Of a stretch of DNA of 64,000 bases, positions 24,962 through 33,408 are shown one piece after another; within the stretch, counting starts at the first letter, position 1, and every line of letters starts with the position of its first letter. A program made the translations under genes and the position numbers. The notes beneath the pieces were generated by a model, which was not told the DNA's origin, searched no databases, and saw only the letters and a list, made by a program, of their open reading frames with translations. Source of the stretch: a virus. The DNA lies in the IMG/VR virus record IMGVR_UViG_3300045012_000181, positions 61,607 through 125,606 of that record, one strand, 5' to 3'.

Positions 24962-25397
24962 GCGGCTTATTGTTTTGGTGGGAGCTTTATTGCTTAGTCT
25001 ACCCGCACAGGGCGGCCCCCGGGATTGGCTAAAGCACAATTGGAAACCGCTCCTGATAACGGGAATCAGTTTAGGAAGTTCTTTGGCCATGACACATGAG
25101 GCCCATACCTGCCGAGTGCAGTTTGGGCCGGCGCCCTGTGCCGGCGGTTACGGCGAATTCGGGGCCCGGGAGGGTCTTAGGTTCGGCACCTCCGCGCTTA
25201 TGAGTGGTCTCTCGTGGTACGGCTACAAGCAAGGCTACAAGGATTGGTTCTTGCCTGCTGTGGGATTCGCTACTTATAACGGCATATCGGCATATCGTCA
25301 AACCCTTGTGGGTTGTCCCTCGGGTGAGCACTTCCTATATGGCACCAAATTCACCTGTGTAGACAATTATAGCGAGAACAGCTGGAGCAGCCATTAA
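24954..25397 (+). CDS. Exported small protein (147 aa), TTG start
   Basis: TTG at 24954 after AAAGGAGAAAGTC, overlapping the previous gene by eight bases. Residues 1-21 form a signal peptide (FRRLIVLVGALLLSLPAQG). Four Cys residues (about 52, 61, 126 and 137) could form disulfides in the periplasm. Two moderately hydrophobic stretches follow the leader. It may be a lysis accessory or superinfection protein; no family recognised. Confidence 0.6.
   Translation: MFRRLIVLVGALLLSLPAQGGPRDWLKHNWKPLLITGISLGSSLAMTHEAHTCRVQFGPAPCAGGYGEFGAREGLRFGTSALMSGLSWYGYKQGYKDWFLPAVGFATYNGISAYRQTLVGCPSGEHFLYGTKFTCVDNYSENSWSSH
25384..25395 (+). promoter_or_regulatory. Ribosome binding site with AUU start overlapping a stop codon
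   Basis: GGAG (25384-25387), five bases, then ATT at 25393, whose last T begins the TAA stop of the previous gene (ATTAA). The alignment of the following protein with its paralogue starts exactly here. Confidence 0.7.
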
Positions 25398-28300
25398 ACA
25401 CGTCTTCGACACCGTAGCCAATCAGGCCAACGTATTGGTGGCCAATGCCACTGTTACTGTTTACGTGACGGGTACACTTACGCTTGCGCCCTTGTTTGTG
25501 GACGATGGCATCACGCCCGGAAGTAACCCCGTCTTTACCAATAACCTGGGTGTCTTTAACTTCTACGTGGCCGACGGGCGTTATGACATTCAGGTCTCCG
25601 GCCCTAACATTAGTACCTTCGTGCAGAAGAATGTGGAAATTTCGGATGTTACCGAGGCCGGACCGGGAACGGGCGATTTGCCTTGGCAAACGGATCTTAT
25701 CGATTTTGTTAATCAAAGCGCCGTGCCGCCGGTTCCGCCAGCTGGAACCGTGGACCTCTACACACTGGCCAGCAATCGGCATATTTACATTCAGGACAGC
25801 ACCGGTACTATAACAGACCTCACGGCCACTGGAGGTGGTGGCGGTGTAAGTAGTTTGAATGGTTTGACCGGTGCGCTTAATATTGTAGGCGGAAGCGGGA
25901 TTGCCATTTCGACCGGTGGCAGCAGTGTCCAAGTGTCCGCCACCGGCGGGGGTGGAGGGGGCTCACCAGCGGGTCCTGTTGGAACCGTTCAGGTCACAAA
26001 CAGTTCACTCAATGGCTTCGCGGCCAGCTCGATTAATGATAATGGCACCGTTGTCAGTATCGCGGAAGAAGTAGAATTTAGGGGCCCCGACCCCTATACA
26101 GACGTTCGTCAATTTGGTGTGCGCGCCACTGCTTCAAATACCGTTCCCGCCATCCCTGGTATTACGGCCACAATTAACGCGGGTTCGTCTTTGGCCAGTC
26201 TCTCCTCAGCCAGTAGTTTTCAAAACGGCGATGGCGTGGTTATCTACGGGGCGGGTTCGGCCCTTGTAATCACCCCGCCCGCTGGGACGGCTATTACACC
26301 CAGTTTGGCCGCCGCAGGAACCGGTACGGGATTGGTTGTACCGGCAAATACCGGTGCAACAACGTATAACTACCAAATCGTGGCGCGAGATGTGGTTGGG
26401 GGCCTAACGGCGGCCTCTGCTGTGGCCTCAATAGGCAATGGCATACCCTTGGGAAAGAATTCCATTGGCATCACGGGCTTTAGTCGGAGCGGCACCACGG
26501 TTACTGTGAATACCTCCAGCGCGCATAGCCTGGTAGCCGGGGCTATGGTTTATATCAGCGGCTCCAGCGACAATTTGAACTTTGGCGGTTGGTATGTTGT
26601 GGGTACCGTTCCGGATGCCTTGCATTTTACCTATATTACGGGAATGGATGTCGCCAACGGCGCCAGTACTTCGGGTACGGGCGGCACGGCTGTATGGTTT
26701 AGTTGCAATCACGTAACTTGGACGCCCGTGCCTGGGGCCTTCACCTATTATATTTACGGGCGCACCGGAGGCAGCCTTACGCTACTGGGGGCCAGCAGGC
26801 CCCAAAATCCCGGACAAGGCCTCATTGACGCCACTTGGGATGACTTTGGCTCGCCCATGATGGACGGCATTACGCAGCCCTTTTTTGTGCCGAGTACGCC
26901 TCCAGTAAGCACCCTTAACGATCCCTTGGTGGCTATTATAGTTTCTGGAGCTGGAACGCCTACATTGACACTGAGTGCAACTGCGAGTACGGCCGTAGCC
27001 GGGGCTCCGATTTTGTTTGATAATACCCCCAATATTCAAACAGCCGCGGCCCGTACAGTACAAAGTGGCTTGCTTTACTTTCCTGGAGGGACGTACGTTA
27101 CAAATTCTTTCCTTACAATACCCGGTGGTGTGGCCGTTTCGTTGGCCGGAGCCAGCCTAGTGCTTAATGACACCATGCAAATAGGTAATGGTGATAGATT
27201 CTATGGCAATCTGGGGGCACAAGGCAACAGCGGTCCACAGTTTAGTTGGCCTCAGGGCGGTATCATAATCGCTGCCAAGGCCAACCCCGGTGTCTGGGCT
27301 ATTAATGGCGGGGGCGTAATTTTAGACGGTATAAACCTCCAAGGCTCTGCAAACGGACAGCTTTTAATGGCCTTGGATGGCGGGGGTGGGAGCAGCCAGA
27401 ATCAGTTCAAAAACACCAATTTCAGTGACGGTGGCAGTGGGGACTATATGGGTGTCAACCTATTGGCCCGAGGGGGTTTTTGGAATAAGTTTGATACCGT
27501 CACATTCGCCACTGGTCCGGGCCAGCAGGGCGGGGGCTTCACGGGTTCTACTTGCACACCAGCAGCCCTCTTTAATAGTGGCAGCACGACGTTTAGAAAC
27601 ATGTCCGTACAGGATCGCGGGATATTCTTTATTCCGGGAGCTGCCGGCGCCAACGTCGAATTTACTGGTACTTCCAGGGCTCAGGGCATCATCACGCCTT
27701 TCTTTATGACCTATGGTCTTAATGCCGGGGGCTATTTCAGTTTTTCCGATGTTGAGTTGGATACAACTTTTCAGGCCCTATTTGCTAACCTTTCCCCCAA
27801 CACCACGGGTTTGTCATTCCCAACTGTGGCCATTGTGCCAGGTATAAACGGTGGAACTGGAGGGGGATTTGGTACGCTTACAGGCAAGCCCATTGGGAGC
27901 AGCCCAGGTACAGGCCTTGTACTAGGACCCGTATCGGGTCAAAATGTTAACCTGGTCTATGGCTTTAATTTTAGTAACAATCCCGCAAATGTCACTGGTA
28001 CAGGGGCTTTTCAGTATCCCGTATCGGTCTCAGGCGCACCCGGTGCGATTGTAAGTGCCGGTGGAAATGTTGGTATAGGCAATCTTAGCTATATTGTAAC
28101 CTATATTGATATCAACGGGCGCGAAAGCACGGCCAGTGCTTTCACTAACGTTAGCACGACACCCGGCAATCAAACGGTTACAATTACTCCCCCACCGGCT
28201 CCACCGGGAGCGGTGGCCTGGAGGCCTTGGCGTTGTAATCCCAATGGCCTAAACTGTAACGAAGTAAACCTGGGTCCATGCCATCAGGCCTCGTTGACCT

Positions 28301-28647
28301 TTGCGCAAAACTATGTGGATAGCTTTTCTTTCGTGTGCGATAGTCTTAATCCGCCCGTTGTAAACTACGCCGGGGCCTCGTCCATTTCACAATTTGGCGT
28401 CACGGGAACGAACTTTAACGTTGTGGGCGGCGGTTTCTTTAGTCAAATGACCGGGACTTTCACAGGCAACCGAACCATAATGCTACCAGATAGCAATGCC
28501 ATTCTAGTGGGTCTTAGCACGTTTGCCACCCTAAATCCGGCCATTCCACTCAGTCTGTGCGCGGATTGCACCATTGCAAATCCCTGTGCCGGTGGCGGTA
28601 CGGGCGCGTTGGCCAAGCGCCTAGGCGGAACGTGGGTGTGCAATTGA
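25393..28647 (+). CDS. Tail fibre/spike with pectate-lyase-like fold, paralogue 1 (1084 aa), probable ATT start
   Basis: From ATT the protein begins (I/M)KHVFDTVANQANVLVANA, matching position for position the MFHYYDTVANQANVLIPNA of the fibre at 28738; the next start-like codon, TTG 25435, would delete 14 conserved residues. The shared N-terminal ~95 residues (to G-D-L-P-W-Q-T-D) are probably the virion anchor. Residues about 220-290 and 540-760 have the D-V-R-Q-F-G-V-R and G-G-T-Y features of right-handed beta-helix spikes, with a Gly-rich hinge near 145-185. It likely recognises or cleaves a host polysaccharide. Confidence 0.75.
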   Translation: MKHVFDTVANQANVLVANATVTVYVTGTLTLAPLFVDDGITPGSNPVFTNNLGVFNFYVADGRYDIQVSGPNISTFVQKNVEISDVTEAGPGTGDLPWQTDLIDFVNQSAVPPVPPAGTVDLYTLASNRHIYIQDSTGTITDLTATGGGGGVSSLNGLTGALNIVGGSGIAISTGGSSVQVSATGGGGGGSPAGPVGTVQVTNSSLNGFAASSINDNGTVVSIAEEVEFRGPDPYTDVRQFGVRATASNTVPAIPGITATINAGSSLASLSSASSFQNGDGVVIYGAGSALVITPPAGTAITPSLAAAGTGTGLVVPANTGATTYNYQIVARDVVGGLTAASAVASIGNGIPLGKNSIGITGFSRSGTTVTVNTSSAHSLVAGAMVYISGSSDNLNFGGWYVVGTVPDALHFTYITGMDVANGASTSGTGGTAVWFSCNHVTWTPVPGAFTYYIYGRTGGSLTLLGASRPQNPGQGLIDATWDDFGSPMMDGITQPFFVPSTPPVSTLNDPLVAIIVSGAGTPTLTLSATASTAVAGAPILFDNTPNIQTAAARTVQSGLLYFPGGTYVTNSFLTIPGGVAVSLAGASLVLNDTMQIGNGDRFYGNLGAQGNSGPQFSWPQGGIIIAAKANPGVWAINGGGVILDGINLQGSANGQLLMALDGGGGSSQNQFKNTNFSDGGSGDYMGVNLLARGGFWNKFDTVTFATGPGQQGGGFTGSTCTPAALFNSGSTTFRNMSVQDRGIFFIPGAAGANVEFTGTSRAQGIITPFFMTYGLNAGGYFSFSDVELDTTFQALFANLSPNTTGLSFPTVAIVPGINGGTGGGFGTLTGKPIGSSPGTGLVLGPVSGQNVNLVYGFNFSNNPANVTGTGAFQYPVSVSGAPGAIVSAGGNVGIGNLSYIVTYIDINGRESTASAFTNVSTTPGNQTVTITPPPAPPGAVAWRPWRCNPNGLNCNEVNLGPCHQASLTFAQNYVDSFSFVCDSLNPPVVNYAGASSISQFGVTGTNFNVVGGGFFSQMTGTFTGNRTIMLPDSNAILVGLSTFATLNPAIPLSLCADCTIANPCAGGGTGALAKRLGGTWVCN

Positions 28648-28736
28648 GACAGGTTAAACATCCTTATAAGCAAAAATGGGACCAAGCCCGTCGTTCTGAA
28701 GAAAACGAAAATTTTAGCGCAGAAACCTTAAACTAA
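28644..28736 (+). CDS. Possible 30-residue coupled protein
   Basis: TTG overlaps the TGA of the fibre gene (TTGA) and the frame stops one base before the TTG of the next fibre. The product is charged (KHPYKQKWDQARRSEENE). No Shine-Dalgarno is visible, so translation would rely on reinitiation. It may be only a spacer that delivers ribosomes to the next gene. Confidence 0.35.
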   Translation: MRQVKHPYKQKWDQARRSEENENFSAETLN

Positions 28737-28737
28737 C

Positions 28738-31314
28738 TTGTTTCATTACTACGACACTGTCGCCAATCAAGCCAACGTCCTAATACCCAATGCCACTGTA
28801 ACTATCTACGTGGCTGGTACTCTGACGCTGGCCCCATTGTTCATTGACGATGGTCTGACGGCCGGTCCTAATCCCGTCTTCACAAACAATTTGGGGGTCT
28901 TTAATTTCTTCATTGCGGACGGGCGTTATGATATCGCCGTCACGGGCCCAAATATTTCCTCGTTCACTCAGCAGAACGTCGAAATCTCTGATGTAACACA
29001 GGCCGGTCCTGGAACGGGAGATTTGCCCTGGCAAACCGATAACTTCGAGGTGGCCGAATTGGCCTTGGCCAATGTACCCGGAACGCCCCCTTCGGGCTTC
29101 ATGAGCGTCTATAGCAAACTAAGCCCCAAGCACCTGTTTGTGAAGGATGATACTGGGCTGGAGACGGATTTATTTACGGCTGTGGGCTCGGGTGCCCAAC
29201 CCCCGCTTAACAGCCTACAATATGATAGCGCCGGCAGCCTAGCGGGCTCGCAGTTCATTTACAACCCCACTGATAATAGCGATGTAACCTGTGCGGCGCC
29301 CTGTGTGAGCCTTACGGTTTCGGGCCGTAATTCTGGAATTCTGCTGGAAAGCCCTAGTGGGAATAATTTTGTAAATATTGCTGCCGAGGACACCGAAGAC
29401 GGGGCCAATCTGGTTGTACAGAGCAGCGTCACAAGCCCGGCCTTCATAACCACCGGGCAGGCAAGCTTCTCCTATATTGGAGGTAACACCCCCGGGGGTT
29501 CTTGTTTCGATACCACGGGCTCCTTGGGCTCTTCGAATCCCTGTGCTCAGGGCTACGTGTCCTACCCCTCGGATATCGGCACGGAAACCCTTAATGGACA
29601 GGATTTACTGGGCTTTCTATCTTCGCCACTGCTCAGCAAGGGCCCTGGTCAAACCATTGGTACGTTGGCCAACTTCGTCGTCAACAAACCCGTGGCGCAG
29701 ACGGCCCTGGGGGCCTATGTACCGGCCGTCGAAAATACCACTAATAGTTATGGCCTGCTGGTGCAGGATCAGGGTGGTTTTAGTACTGTCGAGACTGCAG
29801 CGGTTAAGATACTTCCACAAACCCTGCCCAGTGCTGGAACGCTCTACGGTATCGAAGCCCTACCAGGCTCGGGCATCAACCTTCTCAGCGACGGCATAGA
29901 TTTAAGCAATGAGCCCTTCCCCCCGCTGCCGCCCTTGGGGCGTATACGAGTCTACAGCAATAGCACAACAGGCAATCTTAGTTGTGTGACCTCGACGGGC
30001 GCCAATTGCCTCCCAGTGCCCAGCGGTGGGACCGGTACCGTAACCAGTGTGGGCCTCAATATGCCCCCGCAGTTTCTGGTGAGCAATTCACCCGTGACTA
30101 CGGCCGGCGTCCTGACGGCCACGCTTACAAATGAAGTTCCTAATACGGTATTTGCCGGACCGGGCCTCAATACCATAGGAGGTATTTTTGACGGCGTGGT
30201 GGCTGGAGTTTCGTCAGCCGTGGCCACAAGTATATCCCTGACAAACACGCCCACTACGGCGCACGACTGGGCCTTTTTCCTCTCCATGGCGGATAACAAT
30301 ATCGGCGAGAGTTCGGCCACTACGGTAACCGGAACGGGAACTTGGAATCCGGTCTTTCTTAATAATAACCAGGGCGTGCTCTATAATCAGATTCTGAGCT
30401 CTGCGGCGCCCCTGACGGCTACGGCTACCTTGCCTACAGCCACCAACTGGGCCGCGCAAATGTTTTTCCTGGCCCTGCCACCGGCCGTTACGCCTACAAT
30501 TGTACAGCAGCATGCCGTCACAGGCGCCGTTACACCCGGTAGCAGTGTAACCTTTCTATCGCCCACCACACCAGGTAATTCCATTCTTGTGGTGTTACTG
30601 GGTGCGCCTAGTAACCCCGCTAATACCATCAGCAGTCTTGTAACAGACTCCCAAGGCAATGCCTACACGCCCATCGCCGTGGAACAAAACACCTTTGGGG
30701 CCGGTGAGGTGGTGCAGTCCTGGCTAAGTGCCGGTACGCATGGCGGCACATCGGCAACAATCACTTGGGGTAAGGGCTCCGGCAATGGCGTTAGTGGCTC
30801 GTTGCTCATAATGGAGTTGAACAATCTGGCCATACCCACCGGTCAGCCTTCGTTTCGCTTCCTACAGAAGGGCGATGTTAGCAGTGCGGGCCTGTTGCCC
30901 ATCCAGAGTTTTAGTAACGCCGTTTTGCCCATCAATGTAAACGTGCTGGCCAATACTCTAACCACCGTGGCCACACAGAATATTACAATGCCCCCTGTGG
31001 GGGGTCCGTGGCGGGCCTTTGTTAGCTATTCCATGTCTGTTAGTACGGGTAGTAGCGGGGTGGGCTATGCCTTTTGGGTTAATGATGGCGGCACGAGTTT
31101 TGCCGGTGTGGTGACGGGTCAGAGCAATGGCTCTTCAGGCGGGCTGACATCGGCCTCTTATGGCGGCTATAGCACAGTCACCTATAGTAATGGCGCCAAT
31201 ATTACTTTTACTTTGGCCACCCAAGGCGATCATGGCTATGTGGTTCAGGCCGTGCCTTTTATCGGTAGTGGCCCCAATAGTAGTTTCCAAATTGTCATAG
31301 TGAGCAGCAACTGA
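28738..31314 (+). CDS. Tail fibre, paralogue 2 (858 aa), TTG start
   Basis: Shares its first ~95 residues with the preceding fibre, then diverges completely. Contains a segment near residues 585-640 like the protein at 9847, and a C-terminal domain of about 150 residues with a Gly/Ser-rich beta pattern reminiscent of C1q/TNF-like trimer heads. A shared anchor with different binding regions suggests dual receptor specificity. No ribosome binding site precedes the TTG, so translation probably depends on upstream ribosomes. Confidence 0.7.
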   Translation: MFHYYDTVANQANVLIPNATVTIYVAGTLTLAPLFIDDGLTAGPNPVFTNNLGVFNFFIADGRYDIAVTGPNISSFTQQNVEISDVTQAGPGTGDLPWQTDNFEVAELALANVPGTPPSGFMSVYSKLSPKHLFVKDDTGLETDLFTAVGSGAQPPLNSLQYDSAGSLAGSQFIYNPTDNSDVTCAAPCVSLTVSGRNSGILLESPSGNNFVNIAAEDTEDGANLVVQSSVTSPAFITTGQASFSYIGGNTPGGSCFDTTGSLGSSNPCAQGYVSYPSDIGTETLNGQDLLGFLSSPLLSKGPGQTIGTLANFVVNKPVAQTALGAYVPAVENTTNSYGLLVQDQGGFSTVETAAVKILPQTLPSAGTLYGIEALPGSGINLLSDGIDLSNEPFPPLPPLGRIRVYSNSTTGNLSCVTSTGANCLPVPSGGTGTVTSVGLNMPPQFLVSNSPVTTAGVLTATLTNEVPNTVFAGPGLNTIGGIFDGVVAGVSSAVATSISLTNTPTTAHDWAFFLSMADNNIGESSATTVTGTGTWNPVFLNNNQGVLYNQILSSAAPLTATATLPTATNWAAQMFFLALPPAVTPTIVQQHAVTGAVTPGSSVTFLSPTTPGNSILVVLLGAPSNPANTISSLVTDSQGNAYTPIAVEQNTFGAGEVVQSWLSAGTHGGTSATITWGKGSGNGVSGSLLIMELNNLAIPTGQPSFRFLQKGDVSSAGLLPIQSFSNAVLPINVNVLANTLTTVATQNITMPPVGGPWRAFVSYSMSVSTGSSGVGYAFWVNDGGTSFAGVVTGQSNGSSGGLTSASYGGYSTVTYSNGANITFTLATQGDHGYVVQAVPFIGSGPNSSFQIVIVSSN

Positions 31315-31547
31315 TGATTAAGGTGCAAACTACGCCCTTGGTGGTATGCGATGTGTGCCGAATTTTAGAGAGCGATTTGACGCTCAAATACTGCGACTAT
31401 TGCGGTCTTTGCGATTCGTGGATTTGCAAACAAGACCAAGAGGCCTGGTGGCGCCGAACCAAGGCCTTCTGGAAGCGTCGAGTGGAACCCAATTTCAGGG
31501 GCGATCCCAACTATATTAAGTCCGAAGGAGAACCGCCATCCCCATAA
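31314..31547 (+). CDS. Small double zinc-ribbon protein (77 aa)
   Basis: C12-D-V-C15, C27-D-Y-C30, C33 and C38 give six candidate ligands. The C-terminal half is Trp/Arg-rich (WWRRTKAFWKRR), suggesting nucleic acid or membrane contact. ATG overlaps the fibre stop by one base. Function unknown. Confidence 0.6.
   Translation: MIKVQTTPLVVCDVCRILESDLTLKYCDYCGLCDSWICKQDQEAWWRRTKAFWKRRVEPNFRGDPNYIKSEGEPPSP
31527..31540 (+). promoter_or_regulatory. Ribosome binding site with AUC start
   Basis: GGAG (31527-31530) within GAAGGAGAA, seven bases, then ATC at 31538, overlapping the previous gene by ten bases. The first ATG in frame (31574) has no ribosome binding site. Confidence 0.65.
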
Positions 31548-32761
31548 TCGTTACAACTGGAACAAGTACCGGAATGGTTGCGGGTTGCGTAGGCGTCTAT
31601 CCTACGGCCCAGCAGGTTGTAAATAGCGTTTCAACGGACCTCCTACAACGCATCGCGCCCGAAGACCCGGTATTGTTGGACTACATAAATCGTGTGCAAT
31701 TACAGCTTCTACGGGTGAGCCGCTGGAAGTTTCTCAAGAGCCCCTTACAGAGCTTCGTCACCAGGATTGGTCGGAGTGATTACTGGATTGGACCGGCGGG
31801 CTCGGGGCCCCTGGACGTTGTGGATACTGGGCTCAACATCAGCAATTTGGGGCCCATCGACAGCGATAGCTTCTATGACCGCACCAATTACCGTTTGCTG
31901 AAGCGTATTAATGAACAGATTCTAAGCGCCACGTTTGCCTACAGGGATAGCTCCAGCCGATTGGGACCGCCCAGGGAATTTCGAGTAGACCCCTCCACGC
32001 CCTGTACGATTAATCTTTATCCCGCACCGGACAACCAGAACAACTATCAGCCCGTTCCGGAGAATCCGGCCGTTAGTGCCATTGCCGGCGGGGCCTTGCC
32101 GGCGCGCATCTACTGGGTGCGTACAACTTTCGTGGATAGCCTGGGCAACGAGTCCAGTGCCTCTTCGGAGGCCTATCAGTTTATGCCCGCAGGCAGTTTA
32201 CTAGTGGTACAGCCCCCACAAGAAATCCCAAGCGCGGATAGCGGTGTGCAGTACAACCGATATAACGTGTATGTTTTTAGTGCCGGCACAAACGAAACGG
32301 CCACCAACGGCAACGAAACCCTGGCCACTCAGGGCGGCCCACTCTCGACTGCAACGGCCTACCAGGAGCCTCCAACGGGCTTCCTAACGGGCGGACTGAG
32401 TTTTCCCACGGCCAATAACGTGGCACAAATGGGCGGCTATTTGATTCAATTTCGCTACTACCAGGCCAAGCCCCAGATAATCAATCTTAACAATATCCTG
32501 TTGATTCCTTCGGATTATTTTGACGTGCTGGTCGCCGGGGTTAATTACTTTACGGCACAATTCCTAAAGGACGAGGGCGCGCAGGCCTATTGGAAGAGCG
32601 AATATGATTCAGGTATCGTAGGAATGATTCGCGATAAGAATCTATTCCCCAAGGGCCCGGCCTTCATCAGTCCGGATCCCACATCCCAGAGCCTTGGAAA
32701 CTACTTCGGCTATGAAACGGAACTTCTTGGTGGGTTTACCGGTGGAACGGGTAACGGATAA
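31538..32761 (+). CDS. Adaptor/tail tubular-like protein B (407 aa), probable ATC start
   Basis: From ATC the product begins (I/M)PIIVTTGTSTGMVAG; starting at the downstream ATG would cut 12 residues. The N-terminal part (VNSVSTDLLQRIAPEDPVLLDYINRVQ) is a helical domain typical of phage adaptor proteins. An Ig-like insertion (about 170-270) follows, then the L-V-A-G-V-N-Y-F motif shared with the adaptor at 24272. It precedes the large tail protein at 33409, separated only by an HNH gene. Confidence 0.65.
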   Translation: MPIIVTTGTSTGMVAGCVGVYPTAQQVVNSVSTDLLQRIAPEDPVLLDYINRVQLQLLRVSRWKFLKSPLQSFVTRIGRSDYWIGPAGSGPLDVVDTGLNISNLGPIDSDSFYDRTNYRLLKRINEQILSATFAYRDSSSRLGPPREFRVDPSTPCTINLYPAPDNQNNYQPVPENPAVSAIAGGALPARIYWVRTTFVDSLGNESSASSEAYQFMPAGSLLVVQPPQEIPSADSGVQYNRYNVYVFSAGTNETATNGNETLATQGGPLSTATAYQEPPTGFLTGGLSFPTANNVAQMGGYLIQFRYYQAKPQIINLNNILLIPSDYFDVLVAGVNYFTAQFLKDEGAQAYWKSEYDSGIVGMIRDKNLFPKGPAFISPDPTSQSLGNYFGYETELLGGFTGGTGNG

Positions 32762-33408
32762 TGAAAACTAAGACTTGTTCTAAGTGCGGAATCGAAAAAC
32801 CCCTAGACGGATTCTATCTCAATCACGGGAAGCCTCGTTCTTCGTGCAAAAAGTGTTGCAGTAAAGCTGGATATCGCGCTAAAGGTCTAAACAAACAGTA
32901 CGGGCGCACTTCAATCATTGACGGCGTAAAGGAATGCAACCACTGTCATGAAATCAAACTTGTATCTGAGTTTATGGTCTCCGCTACTGGAACTCGTGTT
33001 AATCCTTGCACTACATGCAACAACAGGCGTTGTAAGGATTACAAAAGAAGTTTTTCAGAGAATGAAAGACTTGTGGAAAATGCACGTACAAGGGTCTATC
33101 GAATTGCTCTTCGCAACCAAGCCCTTGAACTTTACGGAAAAACATGTGCATGCTGTGGCGAACACAGATATGAATTCCTTGACATCCACCACGTCGAGGG
33201 CGGTGGTAATAAACATCGGAAATCGATATCTGGAAACAAGAATTTCGGAGGATACCTTTTTTTGCTTTGGCTAAAAAGAAACAACTGGCCTTCTGGCTTT
33301 CAGGTGCTGTGCAGCAACTGTAATGGTGCTGATGGGTTTCATGGCGAATGTCCGCATCAAAAGGAATTTCGTGAGCTTAGTGTGCTGTCTTTAGTTGGGG
33401 CTTGTTAA
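32761..33408 (+). CDS. HNH homing endonuclease with zinc-finger repeats (215 aa)
   Basis: Two N-terminal Cys4 units (C6xxC9/C29xxC32 and C59xxC62/C83xxC86), then a basic linker and an HNH domain: a CACCG pair near 129-133, D-I-H-H-V-E-G-G-G-N-K-H at 141-152 with the catalytic His, and L-C-S-N-C-N at 183-188. It overlaps the adaptor by one base and abuts the tail gene, so insertion did not disrupt either. Its lower GC content contrasts with its neighbours. Mobile element. Confidence 0.9.
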   Translation: MKTKTCSKCGIEKPLDGFYLNHGKPRSSCKKCCSKAGYRAKGLNKQYGRTSIIDGVKECNHCHEIKLVSEFMVSATGTRVNPCTTCNNRRCKDYKRSFSENERLVENARTRVYRIALRNQALELYGKTCACCGEHRYEFLDIHHVEGGGNKHRKSISGNKNFGGYLFLLWLKRNNWPSGFQVLCSNCNGADGFHGECPHQKEFRELSVLSLVGAC

